Source of the DNA: Malus domestica
Lineage: Eukaryota > Streptophyta > Magnoliopsida > Rosales > Rosaceae
Reading direction: 5' to 3'
DNA: 64,000 nt
NCBI RefSeq assembly: GCF_042453785.1
Contig: NC_091661.1
Coordinates: forward strand, 30,929,501 to 30,993,500
Part shown: positions 24,990 through 37,750 of the stretch, one piece after another
How the letters are laid out: each line of letters starts with the position of its first letter
Numbering within the stretch: position 1 is the stretch's first letter
The notes under the pieces: generated by a model
Told to the model about the DNA's origin: nothing
Seen by the model: only the letters and a program-made list of their open reading frames with translations
Database searches by the model: none
Made by a program: the position numbers and the translations under genes

Positions 24990-26190
24990 ATTAGTTTTTA
25001 AAATTTTTAAAAATAGTATGAGACAATGATGAAGGACATATTTTTCTTAATATTACATAATTATCATTTTGCCCTATTTATGTAAATATTTTGTATCAAA
25101 AGCAAAGGTAAAATATAAAAAATAGGGATATGATTATAATTTTGTCAAAAGGTACAAAATTACTATTTTGCCCCCCTTTTTGTCAAGAGTGTGTATTCAT
25201 AAGTGAGGGCAAAATTGAAAAAAAAATGGCAAAAAGTTGACAATGAGGGTTCTCTTAATAATATAGAATAGATATGGTATGATCGTCCATAGTCAAGAAT
25301 TTCTCTAATTGGATTTCTACATTTAGATAGGGTATTTGTATTTTGTAATAAAGTGGTAAAGGTTTTGATGTATATTTACAAATTATTAAACCTTTTTTTG
25401 TTCAACATACAAACTACCAAACTTGTACAAGAAACAAAAGCAAAAGACTTTCCCTACCAAGTATTAATTTAAGTAGTTGAAACTTCAAAGCCATTTCCCC
25501 CCTACAAATACAAAAAGCAGAAAATAATTTCAAATAATTAAGGTGTTTTTAGTTGCAGAAAGAGAAGGACCATTGCAATTGGTAAGCAGCGAGTCAACAG
25601 TGACCCAACAACACAAGACATCCTCTCGACATATTTGTCATGATATTTGGTTTCTTTCTCCGTGAAATATTTTCCATTTCTTTTTTGTCTTTTCGAATAT
25701 GCATTGTAACAATATTTTAAGTCAATTATGAATTATATTTTAATTTTTTCATACGTGAGACATGATTAATTAATTAAAAATTACTACACAATGTCATTAT
25801 GTTGTATGAAATTTTTTCTCTTTCATCTCTGCTTGCAGCTCCGGCTCCGGCTCCGATTTTCATCAACCTCCCTGTCGCTTTTGGCGTTGACCAAATTCTT
25901 TTTACAACACAACCCCCACACTTTAAAAAAATTATACACTTCCGAATTGGCCAAACCCAAACATACTAATTTGGGGAAAACTCCAACTCCCTTGTCAGTA
26001 GCCAACCATATTATTGTTTTTGTTATTTTCAACGATAAATTATGATCGTGTTGGTGCCATGTTGTAAAACTTATCATTATTCACCTGTGAAACACATAGA
26101 TTTAAAATATCATTCAACCACTTCCTTTTGGTTATTTAAATAAGTATGCTTTACCATTGGGTGTTACTTGTGGGGGAGGAGAAAGACCTA
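24990..26190. other. intergenic, no gene seen
   Basis: AT-rich DNA with homopolymer runs. No gene, RNA or clear repeat structure identified. An open frame at 25791-26045 (and its complement) shows no domain. Confidence 0.5.
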
Positions 26191-26203
26191 GTTAGAGCCA
26201 ACG

Positions 26204-26424
26204 AGTGCTGGCTCAGTTGGTAAGGTTTTTGTATGTGTCGTCCCATCAAAGTTTGATTGTTGCTAACATCAATTGATGTTGGTGCACGATATGTAAACTT
26301 TTACGTAAATTTATACCTGCGTCAGCTGGTAGTTTGGTGCAACTTGTAAGTCCTTCCGGCTCGAGAATGTGGGTATGCCTTGACGCTGGTGAATATAGTA
26401 ACCAATCTTCTCCTCCCAAACTTT
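26204..26424 (+). mobile_element. tRNA-derived SINE-like element
   Basis: Begins with an A-box-like TGGCTCAGTTGG and has a degenerate B-box (AGTTTGATTG) about 35 bp later, the layout of a pol III promoter in plant SINEs. The downstream body carries no coding sequence. The stretch is bracketed by GGGAGGAGAA and its complement TTCTCCTCCC. Ends and poly(A/T) tail are not clear. Confidence 0.4.
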
Positions 26425-29400
26425 TTACAAACACAAAAATACTTCATTAGATGTCATTCACAATAATAGTATCTCAAGTCCAAATGAACTACCACATAAA
26501 AAAAGTTAGACATTTGGCACTACGTGATGTTTGGATACAGCTACAATGATATTCACAAGCAAGTAATTTTTCTTGATGCATGATATACCAAGCCAATACA
26601 AACTGTCATGTAAAAAGGTTAAATATATAATGGTGTGTAATTAATTTAAAATATTGTCAAGATAATAATTTTTTATTGTACTCTCAAAATAATAGATTAG
26701 ATATGTCTGTTTTGATGAATTAAGAAACATGCAGTATAACCTCCTTTAGTCATTTGCTGAGCTGTGAAGTTATATTAGACCAGAGTCCTACGCAGAACCA
26801 AACTTGAGGTAGTATTGGGTGTGGTTGAGACTTTAAAATCGAAAAATAAAAGAGTTTAATTAAGGTAGATATGACCAAATACTTGCATTTAAAGGGACAT
26901 TCAAGCAAGATATAAAGAAAATGCTTCATTAGAAAGGAGAAAGAGGAGTCCCACAATCCAACCTTTTCGCCCCACTTTTGATGGATTAAATTATGATTGG
27001 TGAAAAGCACCTTTCAATAGAGTTAGTCATATTAATATAAGGAGAAATTAGGTTCACATTATTTTTTATGCTACTTCATTGATTAAAATTTTATTCATTT
27101 TCAATTTTTGATCAAGGTCCTTGGATATTAATAATATCATTAATTATTTGAATAATAAAATATTTTTATTTTTAAATATATTCCGTTAGTGTTAAAAATG
27201 TTAAAATTAGTATATTTATATTTATGGCTAATTTTTTTTATCATAGTTTTATTTTTAGTTTGTACCTATTTTTAATTTGTACCAATTTTCTTTTCATTTT
27301 TAATTTGTACCCATATATTAGTTTGTTTTTGTGCCCATATTTTTTAAAGTTTTATTTGTGTTTGTATCCATGTGTACACCGTCATGTGACATTGTATATT
27401 TAATCAATGATATAAAAATTACATATGGTATATTTATGTTTTATGCCTAAACTTTGTATCATATATTTTTTGTACCCACTTTTAATTTGCAACATTTTTT
27501 TTTAAATTTGTAGTATTTTCTTTTTAGTTTTATTTTGTACCCATTTATTAATTTCTTTTAGTGCCTATATTTTTTAAAAATTCATTTGTACTCATAATTT
27601 TTTAATCTTTTATTTGTACCCTAATTTATTTATAATGTACCCATTCTTCTTTATTAATGTACCACTTTGTTATATGTGAAATGTACCAATTTTTTTTGTA
27701 AAATGTACCATTTTTTTAACACTATGGATACATTCTTTTGCCAATTATTATATCTTATTTTTACATAGTTTTTATCCATTTATTCAATCAAAATGTTTGA
27801 ATTTTTTTTTATTGTAACCATTTCTAATAGTATTATAATGAGGGATTTTAATTTTATAGGATTATAAATCTCATAAAATATCAAACAATTAATGTCAAAA
27901 CTATAAAAATATAAATATTAATTGTAATATAATGAGGTGTACAAAGTCAAGAGACTTTGATCAAACTTTGAATACCATTAAGGTTTTAGTCAAAGAATGT
28001 TAAAAATTAGGGACCGCATCCAAAGTATCCCTTAATATAATCACTGAGCTTCAAATGAGAAATTTCTTAAATAAACTTATTTAACTGACATGGGGCCCAT
28101 TTCATATTGTATTTCAACTAAACTGTCTAGGTTTAAAGTTTTATCCAAATCGGTAACCATGACGTATTAGTATCTCTTTTGTTGTGTGATAGGTATATAT
28201 TCTCATATTAATTAGTATATCTTTCAACTCGTAATTTGGATCATGTAATAAGAGAGATATTGTTGCATATGAGAGAATCCCTCATTTGCACAGATGAACC
28301 ACAAAAACTCATATATGGCTTTAGACTAGTTGGAATGGTGCTTCCAAAGTAAGACCATGCACTAATTGGTCTCTCCACGTAATTATCATTATAGTCAAGC
28401 AATAATGTACGTATCTTATCCAAGTTACCTATGCAAGTTGATGGAATGAGATGGTAGTGTTCAACTACCTAAACTAAGAGATCTCAACTACTACTAATTG
28501 TTATCATCATGCATTAATTACCTTCCTTTAATTCTAATTAAGATTTGGTAAACTGAATTTCTTGTTGAATCTTTACTTATCAAGTAGTTAATCTCTTTTA
28601 TTTCATGTTTTAGTTAATAACTAAACAACAACGGATAATTACTTATTTGTGTTTGTGGCATTTGGTTATGACTCAAATATCTTGCATCGGAAGAATAACA
28701 TTTTAGAGTAGTTTTAAGATGTTACGAGGACCCTTCCTTTACAAGTAGTTTAAGACGTAACTGGGGTTGACCTTTTATAGATTAACGAGAGTGTGCCCGA
28801 AATACGGAGTAACAGCACTTGTTATTATATAAGTAGTGAGATATTTGTGTTAAAAAATTAACAACTTAAAAATTAAAACATCTTCCATTAATATAATGAC
28901 ATACATTGTACCACCCGTATTCCAAACATAATGAAAAATTTCTCATGGATTAACATGTTAATTGCATATCTTAGGGTGGTTTGAGAGCTTTAAACGGGTA
29001 GCACCGTGCTTTATCGGGTTAGGTTACTTGGCTGTTACACCGAAGTTTGTATGGTCTGTTTTTGGAGAGATTTTTTTCAAGTTCTGGGTACTAAGCAGTA
29101 TTACATAGTGGTGGGCACGAGTCGCAAGAAAGCGTTGAAGAAGGTCAGGAAGAAATTGAAGAAGCAACAGAAGCTGATAACAAAGATGGGGGAGGAGTTT
29201 CAAAAGAAAATGACTGCAGTATAGATTACAGTTGAGAAATGAAGCGTCTCTTCTTACTTCTCCAGTTACTTGTTCATAGGTTCTTACGTTTCGGGTCCGA
29301 TAACACGGTTGTTTTGTGCACACAGGAAGTGCTACAAGTAGTGGATATATATTTGTCCGTCGTAGGAATCACTGATGACTTGTAACTAGTTTTGCAGCAC

Positions 29401-29811
29401 TGACATTGGGATCGTGTTCTTCTGAGTTTTATATATATATATATTATTATATATAGTTGCAGTGGTTGGAGTTTATGATGTTATGCAAAATTTCAAATTC
29501 ATTATCCTTTTGATTGACTGTCGTTTGATTCTCTTTTAGTTCATAGGATACTGAAAAACCATAATATTTCGATTTATCTTATAGGAGAGAAACTTTAGAA
29601 AAGAGATTCCGCTCTACTGTTTATGTTGAAGTGGGAGACTTGATAGGTTGTAGTATGTCATCCATACAACTGCTACAGTATCGTTGTGTGCGGATATGAG
29701 ATATTGATATCAATGTCAAATTGTCAATAATGCTTCAATATGGATGTCAACATGTTATTGATATGTAAAAAAATGTATTAATATATTGTTGATAGACTTG
29801 CAGCGGTTTAT
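26425..29811. other. gene-poor AT-rich region
   Basis: Very AT-rich. About 27230-27720 has recurring TTTGTACCCAT-like words in a diffuse, irregular repeat. A short Lys-rich frame ends at 29224. I see no complete gene. Confidence 0.5.
29006..29224 (+). pseudogene. possible gene remnant, Lys-rich C-terminal frame
   Basis: A 72-codon frame ending in a stop. The last 40 residues are strongly basic and helical (SRKKALKKVRKKLKKQQKL then MGEEFQKKM) and it is followed by UTR-like sequence. No family recognised. It could be the terminal exon of a decayed gene or chance. Confidence 0.2.
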
Positions 29812-30615
29812 TGTAACATCCCATATCGTCTAGGAGAGTGGATTATGTAAAACTTGTATGTATATTCCTATATTTACCTAGCACGAGGTCTTTTGGGAAT
29901 TCACTGACTTCGGATTCCATCGGAATTCCGAAGTTAAGCGAGTTCGCACGAGAGCATTCCCATGATAGGTGACCCACTAGGAAATTCTTGTTTGAGTTCC
30001 CAGAAACAAAGCCGTGAGGGCGTGGTCGGGGTCCAAAGCGGACAATATCGTGCTACGGTGGAGTTGAGCATGGGATGCGGTGGGGGTCCAGGCCGGGATG
30101 TGACAATTTGGTATTAAAGCCAATCCCTGGCTGGAAGTGTGCCGACGAGGACGTCTGGCCCCTAAGGGGGTGGATTGTAACATCCCACATCGCCTAATAT
30201 AGTAGATCATGTAAGTCTTATATATATATATATATTATCATCTCTACCTAGCACGAGGCATTTTGGGAACTCACTAGCTTCAGATTCCATCGAAACTTCG
30301 AAGTTAAGCGAGTTCGCACGAGAGCATTCCTATGATTGGTACATCGCCCAGGGGAGTGGAGCCTTATATGTATATTCTCATCTCTACCTAGCACGAGACC
30401 TTTTGGGAACTCACTGGTTTCAGATTCCGTCGGAACTTTGAAGTTAAGCGAGTTCACGCGAGAACATTCCCATGATTTGTGACCCACTGGAAAGTTCTCG
30501 TGTGAGTTTCCAGAAACAAAACTGTGAAAGCTTGGTCAAGGTCCAAAACGGACAATATCGTACTATGGTAGAGTCGAGCCCGGAATGTGATGGAGGCCTG
30601 GGCCGGGATGTGACA
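29812..30615 (+). mobile_element. second Cassandra TRIM cluster, rearranged
   Basis: LTR 29812-30105 (TGTAACATCC to GATGTGACA) has a 5S-like core (AAGTTAAGCGAG, GATAGGTGACCCACT). It is followed by a mutated primer-binding site TTTGGTATTAAAGC, a spacer and a purine tract CTAAGGGGGTGG. A second LTR starts at 30176 but breaks inside the 5S-like part (about 30340) and joins a third partial LTR at ACATCGCCC, which ends at 30615. It is more diverged than the copy at 24152. Confidence 0.85.
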
Positions 30616-31605
30616 TTTATGATGTACCGCAACTTATGTGTAATAAGTCAAACAGCGTTTTTGTTTTTTTTTTTTCAAAATTGTTCTCCACATCAACATA
30701 ATATGTCGTCCAACACCCTTGCCTAAAGTATGGAGTTCAATATATCCTTTGATTTTTGAAAAAAAAAGAAAAATACATCCCTTGATTTACTGTCTTCCAA
30801 CATCACTAAAAATAAATTTTCAATTATTTAAATTAGTGAATAAAAACTAATTTTCGCTCCAACTAACTGAATTAAGATCAATACTCGTTACTAAAATTTA
30901 TTTTGATTGACATTTTTTTTTAAATCACAAAATGTTGATTATATTAATATTAATATGAATTTTTTTTTGTGACTTCAAATAAATTAAATTTCGATAGCAT
31001 TGACATGAAAAGGATTTTATATTTTGAATTAATGTTTTTCTTTTTCAAAATTGCTTCTACTATGTCTTCTTGAGAATAAACAACTGTGAAAAGAGCAGTT
31101 AAATATTTAGTAAACTATAGTACTAAAAGTGTTTTTATTGAAAAAAAAAATGATCAATATAAAAATTTCATTACTTGGTATTATTTGCCTGCCCTCGATG
31201 AAAAAAATACGTTTTTTTTAGAAACATGTGAAGAATTGTTTTTGGTTTCTGTTGCTTTTGTTTTGGACCTATTAAAAAAAAATCTATTTTGCAACACAAT
31301 TAAGGTCTCAACTTTTCTAACAAACTGCTTTTAAAAAAATTTAAACAACCCTAAACCAGCCTATAAACAATTAAAAAAGCTATAGAATTCCACTTTATTC
31401 GTAAGTGATCAAGTTACGGCCCTTGGATCATATGGGCCCAACTATACCGGTGGATCCAATTTGATCCAACGGTCCTCGATTCCGCCGCGGAGAATAAGGC
31501 CCAACTTTATAACTCAGAAAATCACAGAGACAGTGGCAACTGGAGAGAGAGGGAGTGACTCGGTGAGCGAGAGCCACCGGCGAGAACACTGAGTCAACTC
31601 GGAAG
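30616..31605. promoter_or_regulatory. intergenic and DMS3 upstream region
   Basis: AT-rich spacer without a gene. The last ~200 bp become GC-richer with GAGA runs (31530-31605), which probably forms the DMS3 promoter and leader. No exact TATA box or start can be assigned. Confidence 0.45.
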
Positions 31606-34600
31606 ATGTTCCAACCCAGCAACCAGGTGAGAACCCTCTAAATTTTCATTCTCCGCCCTCTGTTTGGCAGCCGAGAAAATGCAAGAAAACAACTGGGTAC
31701 CTCTCTTAGGTTGTAAAGTTTCCAAATTTACTAGCTTGTCAAACGCCCAGCACGGAATTAACTGTGTTAATTCAAATGCATGTCGTTATTCTCTTCGCCA
31801 TTGATTTTTCCTGCTTCGAATGCCAAAAAATAAAACCTCAATTCGGTGCTCAATGCAATTCTTTGATTTTTAAGAGCTTTTTGGTAACTGAGTTTAGTTA
31901 ATTTTCTCAAATTTTTAGCTTTAGAACTAAATTTTCCGGTACTGTAAGTTTCCACGAGGAAGAAGAAAGAAGGGAAAATCAGCATGCATCTTTGCATTTT
32001 CGGCATTGGCAGTTTTATGGGGAATGTGGTGCTTGTAATTGCTTGAATCAAATTTTCGAATTGACCCTTTTGGAGGCGTTTGCGATTTGTAGTCCGAAAC
32101 TGCGGTCTTGAATTGTGTGAATTCTTTTGTGGCGTGAGGCGGTAGTGTTCTAAATCGATTTTCGGGTTGATTTAGTTTTCGCTGTTGACACTGCCGTTAA
32201 TTTAAGAACTTGAGGCATAGAAATGTGTATGTGCCTTTCTGCAGTGGTGAGTGGTGACTGGATATTGTATGCAGGCTTTTCTTGTTGGTAAAGAAACATA
32301 TTGAGCATTTAGAAAACCCTGTACTTGTAGATGCTAGTTTGTACTCCCACGAACTTATTAGGGAGCGGAGATCACTTCTAGGTTGTGCTCATTTTTTTCG
32401 TGCCCAACGTCAAACTTAATGAACAGTCTGCATAGTCTGTGTACATGCATTTTGGTTTCTGTCTGTACTATTGATGCTATTTAATCATTCTTTTGCAGGT
32501 TCCAGGTCAGCCGACGCCATTGTCTGTTCAAGATCCTGCAGCTTTGATGCAAGTAGATAAAAAAGAAACTAGTGTGGTTGTGCAGGATGAAGTCAAAACT
32601 GGAGGCTTCTCGCAAGCAGAATCCATCATCTATTACACTAAGGTTGTACAAGAACCTGTTCTCAAGACCCTTTATATTATGATTTTCCATGCATTTTGGT
32701 AATATATAGTTGATATTTCACCTTGCATTTCCGTTCAAGGTAATTAATTAATTTTTTGAGAAGAAAGGTAATTAATTAATCATGACAAAATTGTAGCATT
32801 TTGATGTTTTTGTTATTCATGATTAATGAAATTATCGTGGAGGATCCTTTTTGGAGCAAGGATGGATCAAACTAACTGACTTTCAAAGAGCTAATCTATG
32901 CAGAAACTTCAAGACGATTTACAAATGATGGGAATGAAAATTAAACAACATGAGGACAACATAAAACTGCTGAAGTCTCAGAAGCACAAACTAGATGACT
33001 CTATTCTCGATTTGCAAGGTATAATATCTTCTTTTTCTTCTTCCTCCATTATCTACATTTCATTGGTGATGTAATAAATCTAGTTCAAACAAGTGAACTA
33101 AAATTGTTAATAAATATGTAAGTACACAGTTCGCAATACTTTGTTGGGCACTTTTTCTTTGTTTCCATAGTTTCTCTACTGAAGCATTTCCTTTCAGTTA
33201 TTCTAGGCAAGTATCACACCTCAACCACTCCTAAAATCGAAGATGATGGCCATTCCTGCCGTAAAAGTGAGGAGGAAACTACTGAAAAGATTCTTCAGCA
33301 TGAGAAGTCTGCCGCAGGCATTTTATGGCAGTTGAAAACTCGTCATGGTACTCAGGCTGCCCTTCTTTCCCCGATCAAGGATGTCGTGGGTATTGTTGGT
33401 ATGCTTGGCAAAGTAGAGGATGATAATCTTAGCAGGTCAAAGTTCCCATATTGTTTGTTGTTACTTATTTCTCAAGTTGTGAAATTGTGCTTTAGTCATA
33501 TGACCACATTAGTAGTTGTGTCTGTGCTTTTCCGTGCATTTCACTACTAGTCCTTTGATTTTGGATAGTGAGGGGTGAGTTTAGGCACCATAGTACTGCA
33601 ATAGATATATTTGTTGTAATAGAGATGGAATTGTACTGACCAGGTGTAAACGGACCCATTAGTTTAGGGGCAGTGTAGAATGAGCACATTGATAACACCT
33701 GGCCATGAAAATGTTTCTAATTGACCCCCTCTCCAGCTCTCCCCTTCCCACCCTATCTATCTAGGCCTATAACTATACCGGACCTAGTTTTCATTCGGCT
33801 TATTTGGAATGTGCAGGATTTTTTCAGAGTACTTAGGGATCGAGACTATGTTGGCAATTGTCTGTAAAACTTATGAGGGTGTTAAAGCTCTAGAAGTGTA
33901 TGAGAATGAAGGCTGCATAAAGAAATCTGCTGGTCTTCATGGACTTGGTTCATCCATTGGTAGGACATTGGACAGCCGATTTCAGGTCATTTGTCTTGAA
34001 AATTTAAGGTATGTGTCCTATATACTGTCACACCTCAAGCAATCTGAACAAATATTGATTTGTAAACTTCACTATATCGACTATGAAATCAAATTCTATT
34101 TTTTTTCTTCTTCTGCAGACCATATGCTGGTGCATCTGTGCCCAATGACCCACAGATGAGGCTTGATATTATAAAGCCTAGGTTAGCCAATGGGGAGTGT
34201 CCACCTGGATTTCTTGGTTATGCTGTAAATATGATTAATGTGGATAGCGCTAACTTATATTGTCTCACAGCCACTGGGCATGGACTAAGAGCGACTTTAT
34301 TTTATAGCCTCTTTGGTCACTTGCAAGTATATAAAACAAGGGCAGATATGGTTCCTGCTCTTCCTTGTATTAGTGATGGAGCCATTTCTTTAGATGGCGG
34401 GATGATTAGGTCAACTGGTGTGTTTTCTCTTGGCAACCGGTAAGAAGCTCTGCCAATAAATGAAATCAAAAACTAATTTTAACCCCATATTGTGTTGAAG
34501 TAGTTCTGTCTTTTGAAACCATCTTTTGTAAATTTTAACGTGCAAACAATTTAAGATATATATAACTTTTGAATTGTTTAGATATTGTTGTCATTTGTTA

Positions 34601-35285
34601 ATGCTAACATGGATTTTGTTTGCTGCTAACGTCTTAGTTTTAAAACATATCTGATGTCAGGGAAGATGTAGATGTGAGATTCCCCATACTGTCAGCAACA
34701 TCAGGCCTACCCGAAAACTATTTCGAGTCTGAAAGACAAATCAATGAGTTGAAGCGGAAAAAAGACAAACTGCAGGAAGATATGAAGAGTGAACAATCAT
34801 TATTGGACAACGCAAAGTTCAATTTTGACAGAAAGAAGCAAGATTTTCTCAAGTTCCTGGCGGATAGCTCATCATATGTAACTCAGGTAACACCCGTAAC
34901 ATATCTTAACTAACAATAAGGTGCAGTATAGGCGTAAAAGTAACCTGCCATGTGCCTTCAGTTGCAGGCACCAACCCGATAAAACGAAATTATTAGACCA
35001 GTGCTGGATTCTAGGACCCTTTTTCATTCCGTCCTTGGGCAGTGTTAAATACGTGTTCATCACATTGTTGTGGGACATTAGGGAATATGAATAGTTATAT
35101 AAATCGTGGATACTGAATAAATCATTTCAAACTTGCTATTGCACTAGACGGTAGCCCGTGTTGAGTAGTTTATCATCTGTGTAGTTTTGCTTTATTTTCC
35201 TTCCTTCGTCATTGAGTTTTAATTGCGGCCTTTATCGTTGCAGCATCAACTTTATGCACCGCAAGGCAGAATGACCCCGAGGTGA
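31606..35285 (+). CDS. DMS3: DMS3, SMC-hinge protein of RNA-directed DNA methylation
   Basis: Eight exons: 31606-31626, 32499-32642, 32904-33018, 33198-33435, 33817-34008, 34119-34439, 34661-34886 and 35244-35285, giving 432 residues (Arabidopsis about 420). DMS3 is known to form the DDR complex with DRD1 and RDM1, which helps recruit RNA polymerase V for siRNA-guided DNA methylation in the nucleus. Residues ~55-95 are a coiled coil ([19 protein letters not shown]). The hinge-like core has [40 protein letters not shown] and the near-invariant [18 protein letters not shown] and SLDGG. A second coiled coil follows at ~355-415, and the protein ends MTPR, like Arabidopsis NTPR. The first coding exon is only 7 codons; the start was chosen by homology. 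Confidence 0.95.
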
Positions 35286-35595
35286 CAACTGACGAGTACA
35301 TTGAAGGAACGAGGCACCTTCGAACCAAACAGAAGGGAGAGCCTTCAGAGCTTTGTCTGGTTGAGAGTCCGGCTGAGGATCACGTTTTCATCTATGTTTT
35401 AGAAAGCCACGAAAGCGTAGTGGGAAAATGCATATTCTTTGAGTCTAGTGAGGGGGCTCGTTTGTTGAAGTTTAGGGCCTCGTAGAACCAGAATTAGGTT
35501 GAGGAATTTTTCTGTTTGTTCGTCCTCTCAAATGCTTGTGACTTTGTGATAAAAGTGTATGCACCATTTTTCCATACGAAGACGACCTATCTACT

Positions 35596-35669
35596 AGGAT
35601 AGAAACTTAACACCCTGTCTGCTAGAATATCGGGATAGAAACTTAACACCCTGTCTGCTAGAATATCGA
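35596..35669 (+). repeat. tandem duplication, about 38-bp unit
   Basis: Two copies of a unit containing GATAGAAACTTAACACCCTG and TCTGCTAGAATATCG, seen directly. Confidence 0.85.
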
Positions 35670-35689
35670 GCTAAAATTCGAAGGGAAGT

Positions 35690-35840
35690 TCTCCTTGCAG
35701 GAGAGGACTGGCCATATGACCCGGCGAGGAAAGAAATGAAAACCAAGAGGAAAGGGCAGACGGTTGACCGGATGGCCAAGGAGAAACGGGACAACACTGA
35801 GAGGCTAATGGCGAAGATGCCGCAAATACTGACATCTCGT
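35690..35840 (+). pseudogene. exon-like remnant of an unrecognised gene
   Basis: Open frame reading EVLLAGEDWPYDP followed by KEMKTKRKGQTVDRMAKEK and ERLMAKMPQIL. Composition and sequence are protein-like rather than random, and it sits behind an AG acceptor-like site (CTTGCAGGAG). I do not recognise the family. It has no start and no identified partner exons. Confidence 0.3.
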
Positions 35841-36355
35841 TCTGTTGGCTATTGTTTTTCTTTTAGGACCTCATTGATCAAAAGTGTGCATTGCAGAGCA
35901 AGAGTAAGGCTGCGTACGCTAGACGTTGCCCGACCTTCCAAAAGCGGGAAACCTTGTTGGCTTGGTGTCGCCCTTTTTATTAATCAGAAGAAGGTGTAAC
36001 ATCTGTCTTGAAACTGTTTTCCCAAATGTAGTTGAAGCTTATAAATCACCAGTTGGATCAAGCCTGTGTTAGAACTGAGGTACAATTTTGAGGTACGGAA
36101 ATCCGATCTCCAACCAAAGAGAGGAATCTGTTTTCTTCCGCTGTTGCGATGGGCACGATCGGGTTTATCCTTTTTGGATGTTTTGTGTTTATGTTAACTC
36201 ACAAGTTGATCGACACTAAAAAGGTTAAAGAGTGTTAATCATGTACGCATGGCGTTACGGGTTGTGTTCAAAATTGTCATGGCGAGACCGGATCCATTGG
36301 TTGCCAAATCTAAAAAATGAAAAAAAAAACAAAACAAAAAAAGGGTTGCGTGAAA

Positions 36356-36426
36356 GGATCTACCAAGACTTGAACCCGGGTTATGGGATCCGGGGTCCAG
36401 TGTCCTGACCAATAGACCATAAAACC
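36356..36426 (-). tRNA. tRNA-Gln-like sequence, probably a pseudogene
   Basis: Reading the minus strand it follows plant tRNA-Gln closely: D-arm ATGGTCTATTGGTCAGGACA, anticodon arm TGGACCCCGGATCC, T-arm ACCCGGGTTCAAGTCTTGGT, then TAGATCC, pairing mostly with the 5' GGTTTTA. The anticodon loop is altered (CUG to CCG, and U33 to C) and one acceptor pair is broken, which argues against function. A T-rich stretch lies downstream. It could also be the head of a tRNA-derived SINE. Confidence 0.55.
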
Positions 36427-36622
36427 TTGCTGTTAAAATCGCCTGTAGTTTGATATTTAACTGTTTCAATTCAAGGGACTGCTGAATGGTAACGACAGGT
36501 CGTATGAAGTCAAAGATTCCAGTCCGAGGAAATCACGACGAATAAAAATCTGGCTTGTCAGACCCAAAAAAATAATTAAAAAATGAAACTCTTATCAGAT
36601 GTGGCCGCCCCAGTGGAATGAG

Positions 36623-36797
36623 GGAAATAATCATCTTCATTTTCCTTCCTCATAATTCATCAAATTCGGGGATTCATGTCATTAAATTTTGATTTAATAG
36701 CTATAAATAGTAACTTTAGCTATTTGATTAAATTTCAATGACCAATATCTCCGAACTTGATGGATTAAGTGGAAGGAATCCAGAGAGAATCATTTCC
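36623..36797. mobile_element. hairpin MITE, 175 bp, 9-bp TSD
   Basis: Inverted ends GGAAATAATCATC and GAATCATTTCC. Flanked by identical 9-bp TGGAATGAG duplications at 36614-36622 and 36798-36806. The interior shares ATTAAATTTTGATTTAATAG with the other hairpin MITEs. Confidence 0.75.
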
Positions 36798-36806
36798 TGG
36801 AATGAG

Positions 36807-36990
36807 GATCCTCTTTATGAGGATGTGGATCTTCAAATCATGTTAGTTCATCTTATATCGTGTGGCTAAAAATTACTTTAAATACTTTTATTTTAAATTA
36901 AATATGAATAGCATCTGACAAAAGCCAATCATATTATATAAAATGAACGAACACGATTTAAAGATTCTCGATTCTCATCAAGAGAATCGG
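36807..36990. mobile_element. second adjacent inverted-repeat MITE
   Basis: Left arm GATCTTCAAATCATGTTAG then TTCATCTTATAT; right arm ATATAAAATGAACGAACACG then ATTTAAAGATTCTC, its approximate reverse complement. Begins directly after the duplication of the preceding MITE. Ends approximate. Confidence 0.55.
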
Positions 36991-37732
36991 AAGGGTATCC
37001 TCCTGGACCCTAGTGTAACATGAGATCACATAGATTTTAGTTGTGTCAGCTCACTTCCGGTTATGCCACTATTGTCTTGTCAAAATAGTCACGTTATATT
37101 TGAAAAAATTAAAAATATAAATGACGTTTTATTTTTTTCACGCCCGTAATTGTGTAAGTGTTCCAAATTTTAAATATTTTAACTTATTCATATTGATTTC
37201 AACGTTAATTTATTTCTATTTAATTTTAAGTAAGAGTTTTATCGATCCTTAAAATAAAAAATTAGAAATCAAATTATTACTGACATCATTTTCCCAAGTC
37301 ATATTTCTCCACCTTTTGCCAGCAAAATAAGATCACATAGACGGTTCAACGGAGAAATTTTTTTTAGTATGTCGAGAACATGATAGAGTACTTTAAGTGT
37401 CATAAATTTCGGTGTAACAAAATGTGTTAGCGGCACACTAAAAAATCTCTGGTCCACCACCCATCCATGAAAATGACGTCGCCCAAAGTCACACATGGGT
37501 GTTGTCTGTCCCTTCCAACTGAAAAAAAAAAAGCCAGAAAAGATAGTTCGAAAGCCGATGGACTTCTCGGTGTCTGTTCGGCCCAACAACATTTAATGTC
37601 CCAAAACAATAGTAATTACGAGTGACAGAAACACAAACAGTAGGCAGTTTCGTTTCTTTTTCCAAGGTGGTTTTTTGGATGTTTGATCATTTTCCTGTTG
37701 TAAGAACTTGGAATTCTGTGAGCTGAAGCGGT

Positions 37733-37750
37733 ATGTCTGGTTGCAGCTGA
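37733..37750 (+). promoter_or_regulatory. five-codon upstream ORF before the JmjC start
   Basis: ATG TCT GGT TGC AGC TGA lies 22 bp upstream of, and in frame with, the chosen ATG at 37772. The stop prevents extension of the protein. If transcribed it could reduce translation; alternatively an intron acceptor (GGTTGCAG) sits here. Confidence 0.3.

Noticed and set aside
35282-35485. 67-codon open frame after the DMS3 stop
   Set aside because: Overlaps the DMS3 stop in another frame, lies in the 3' UTR and shows no recognised domain.
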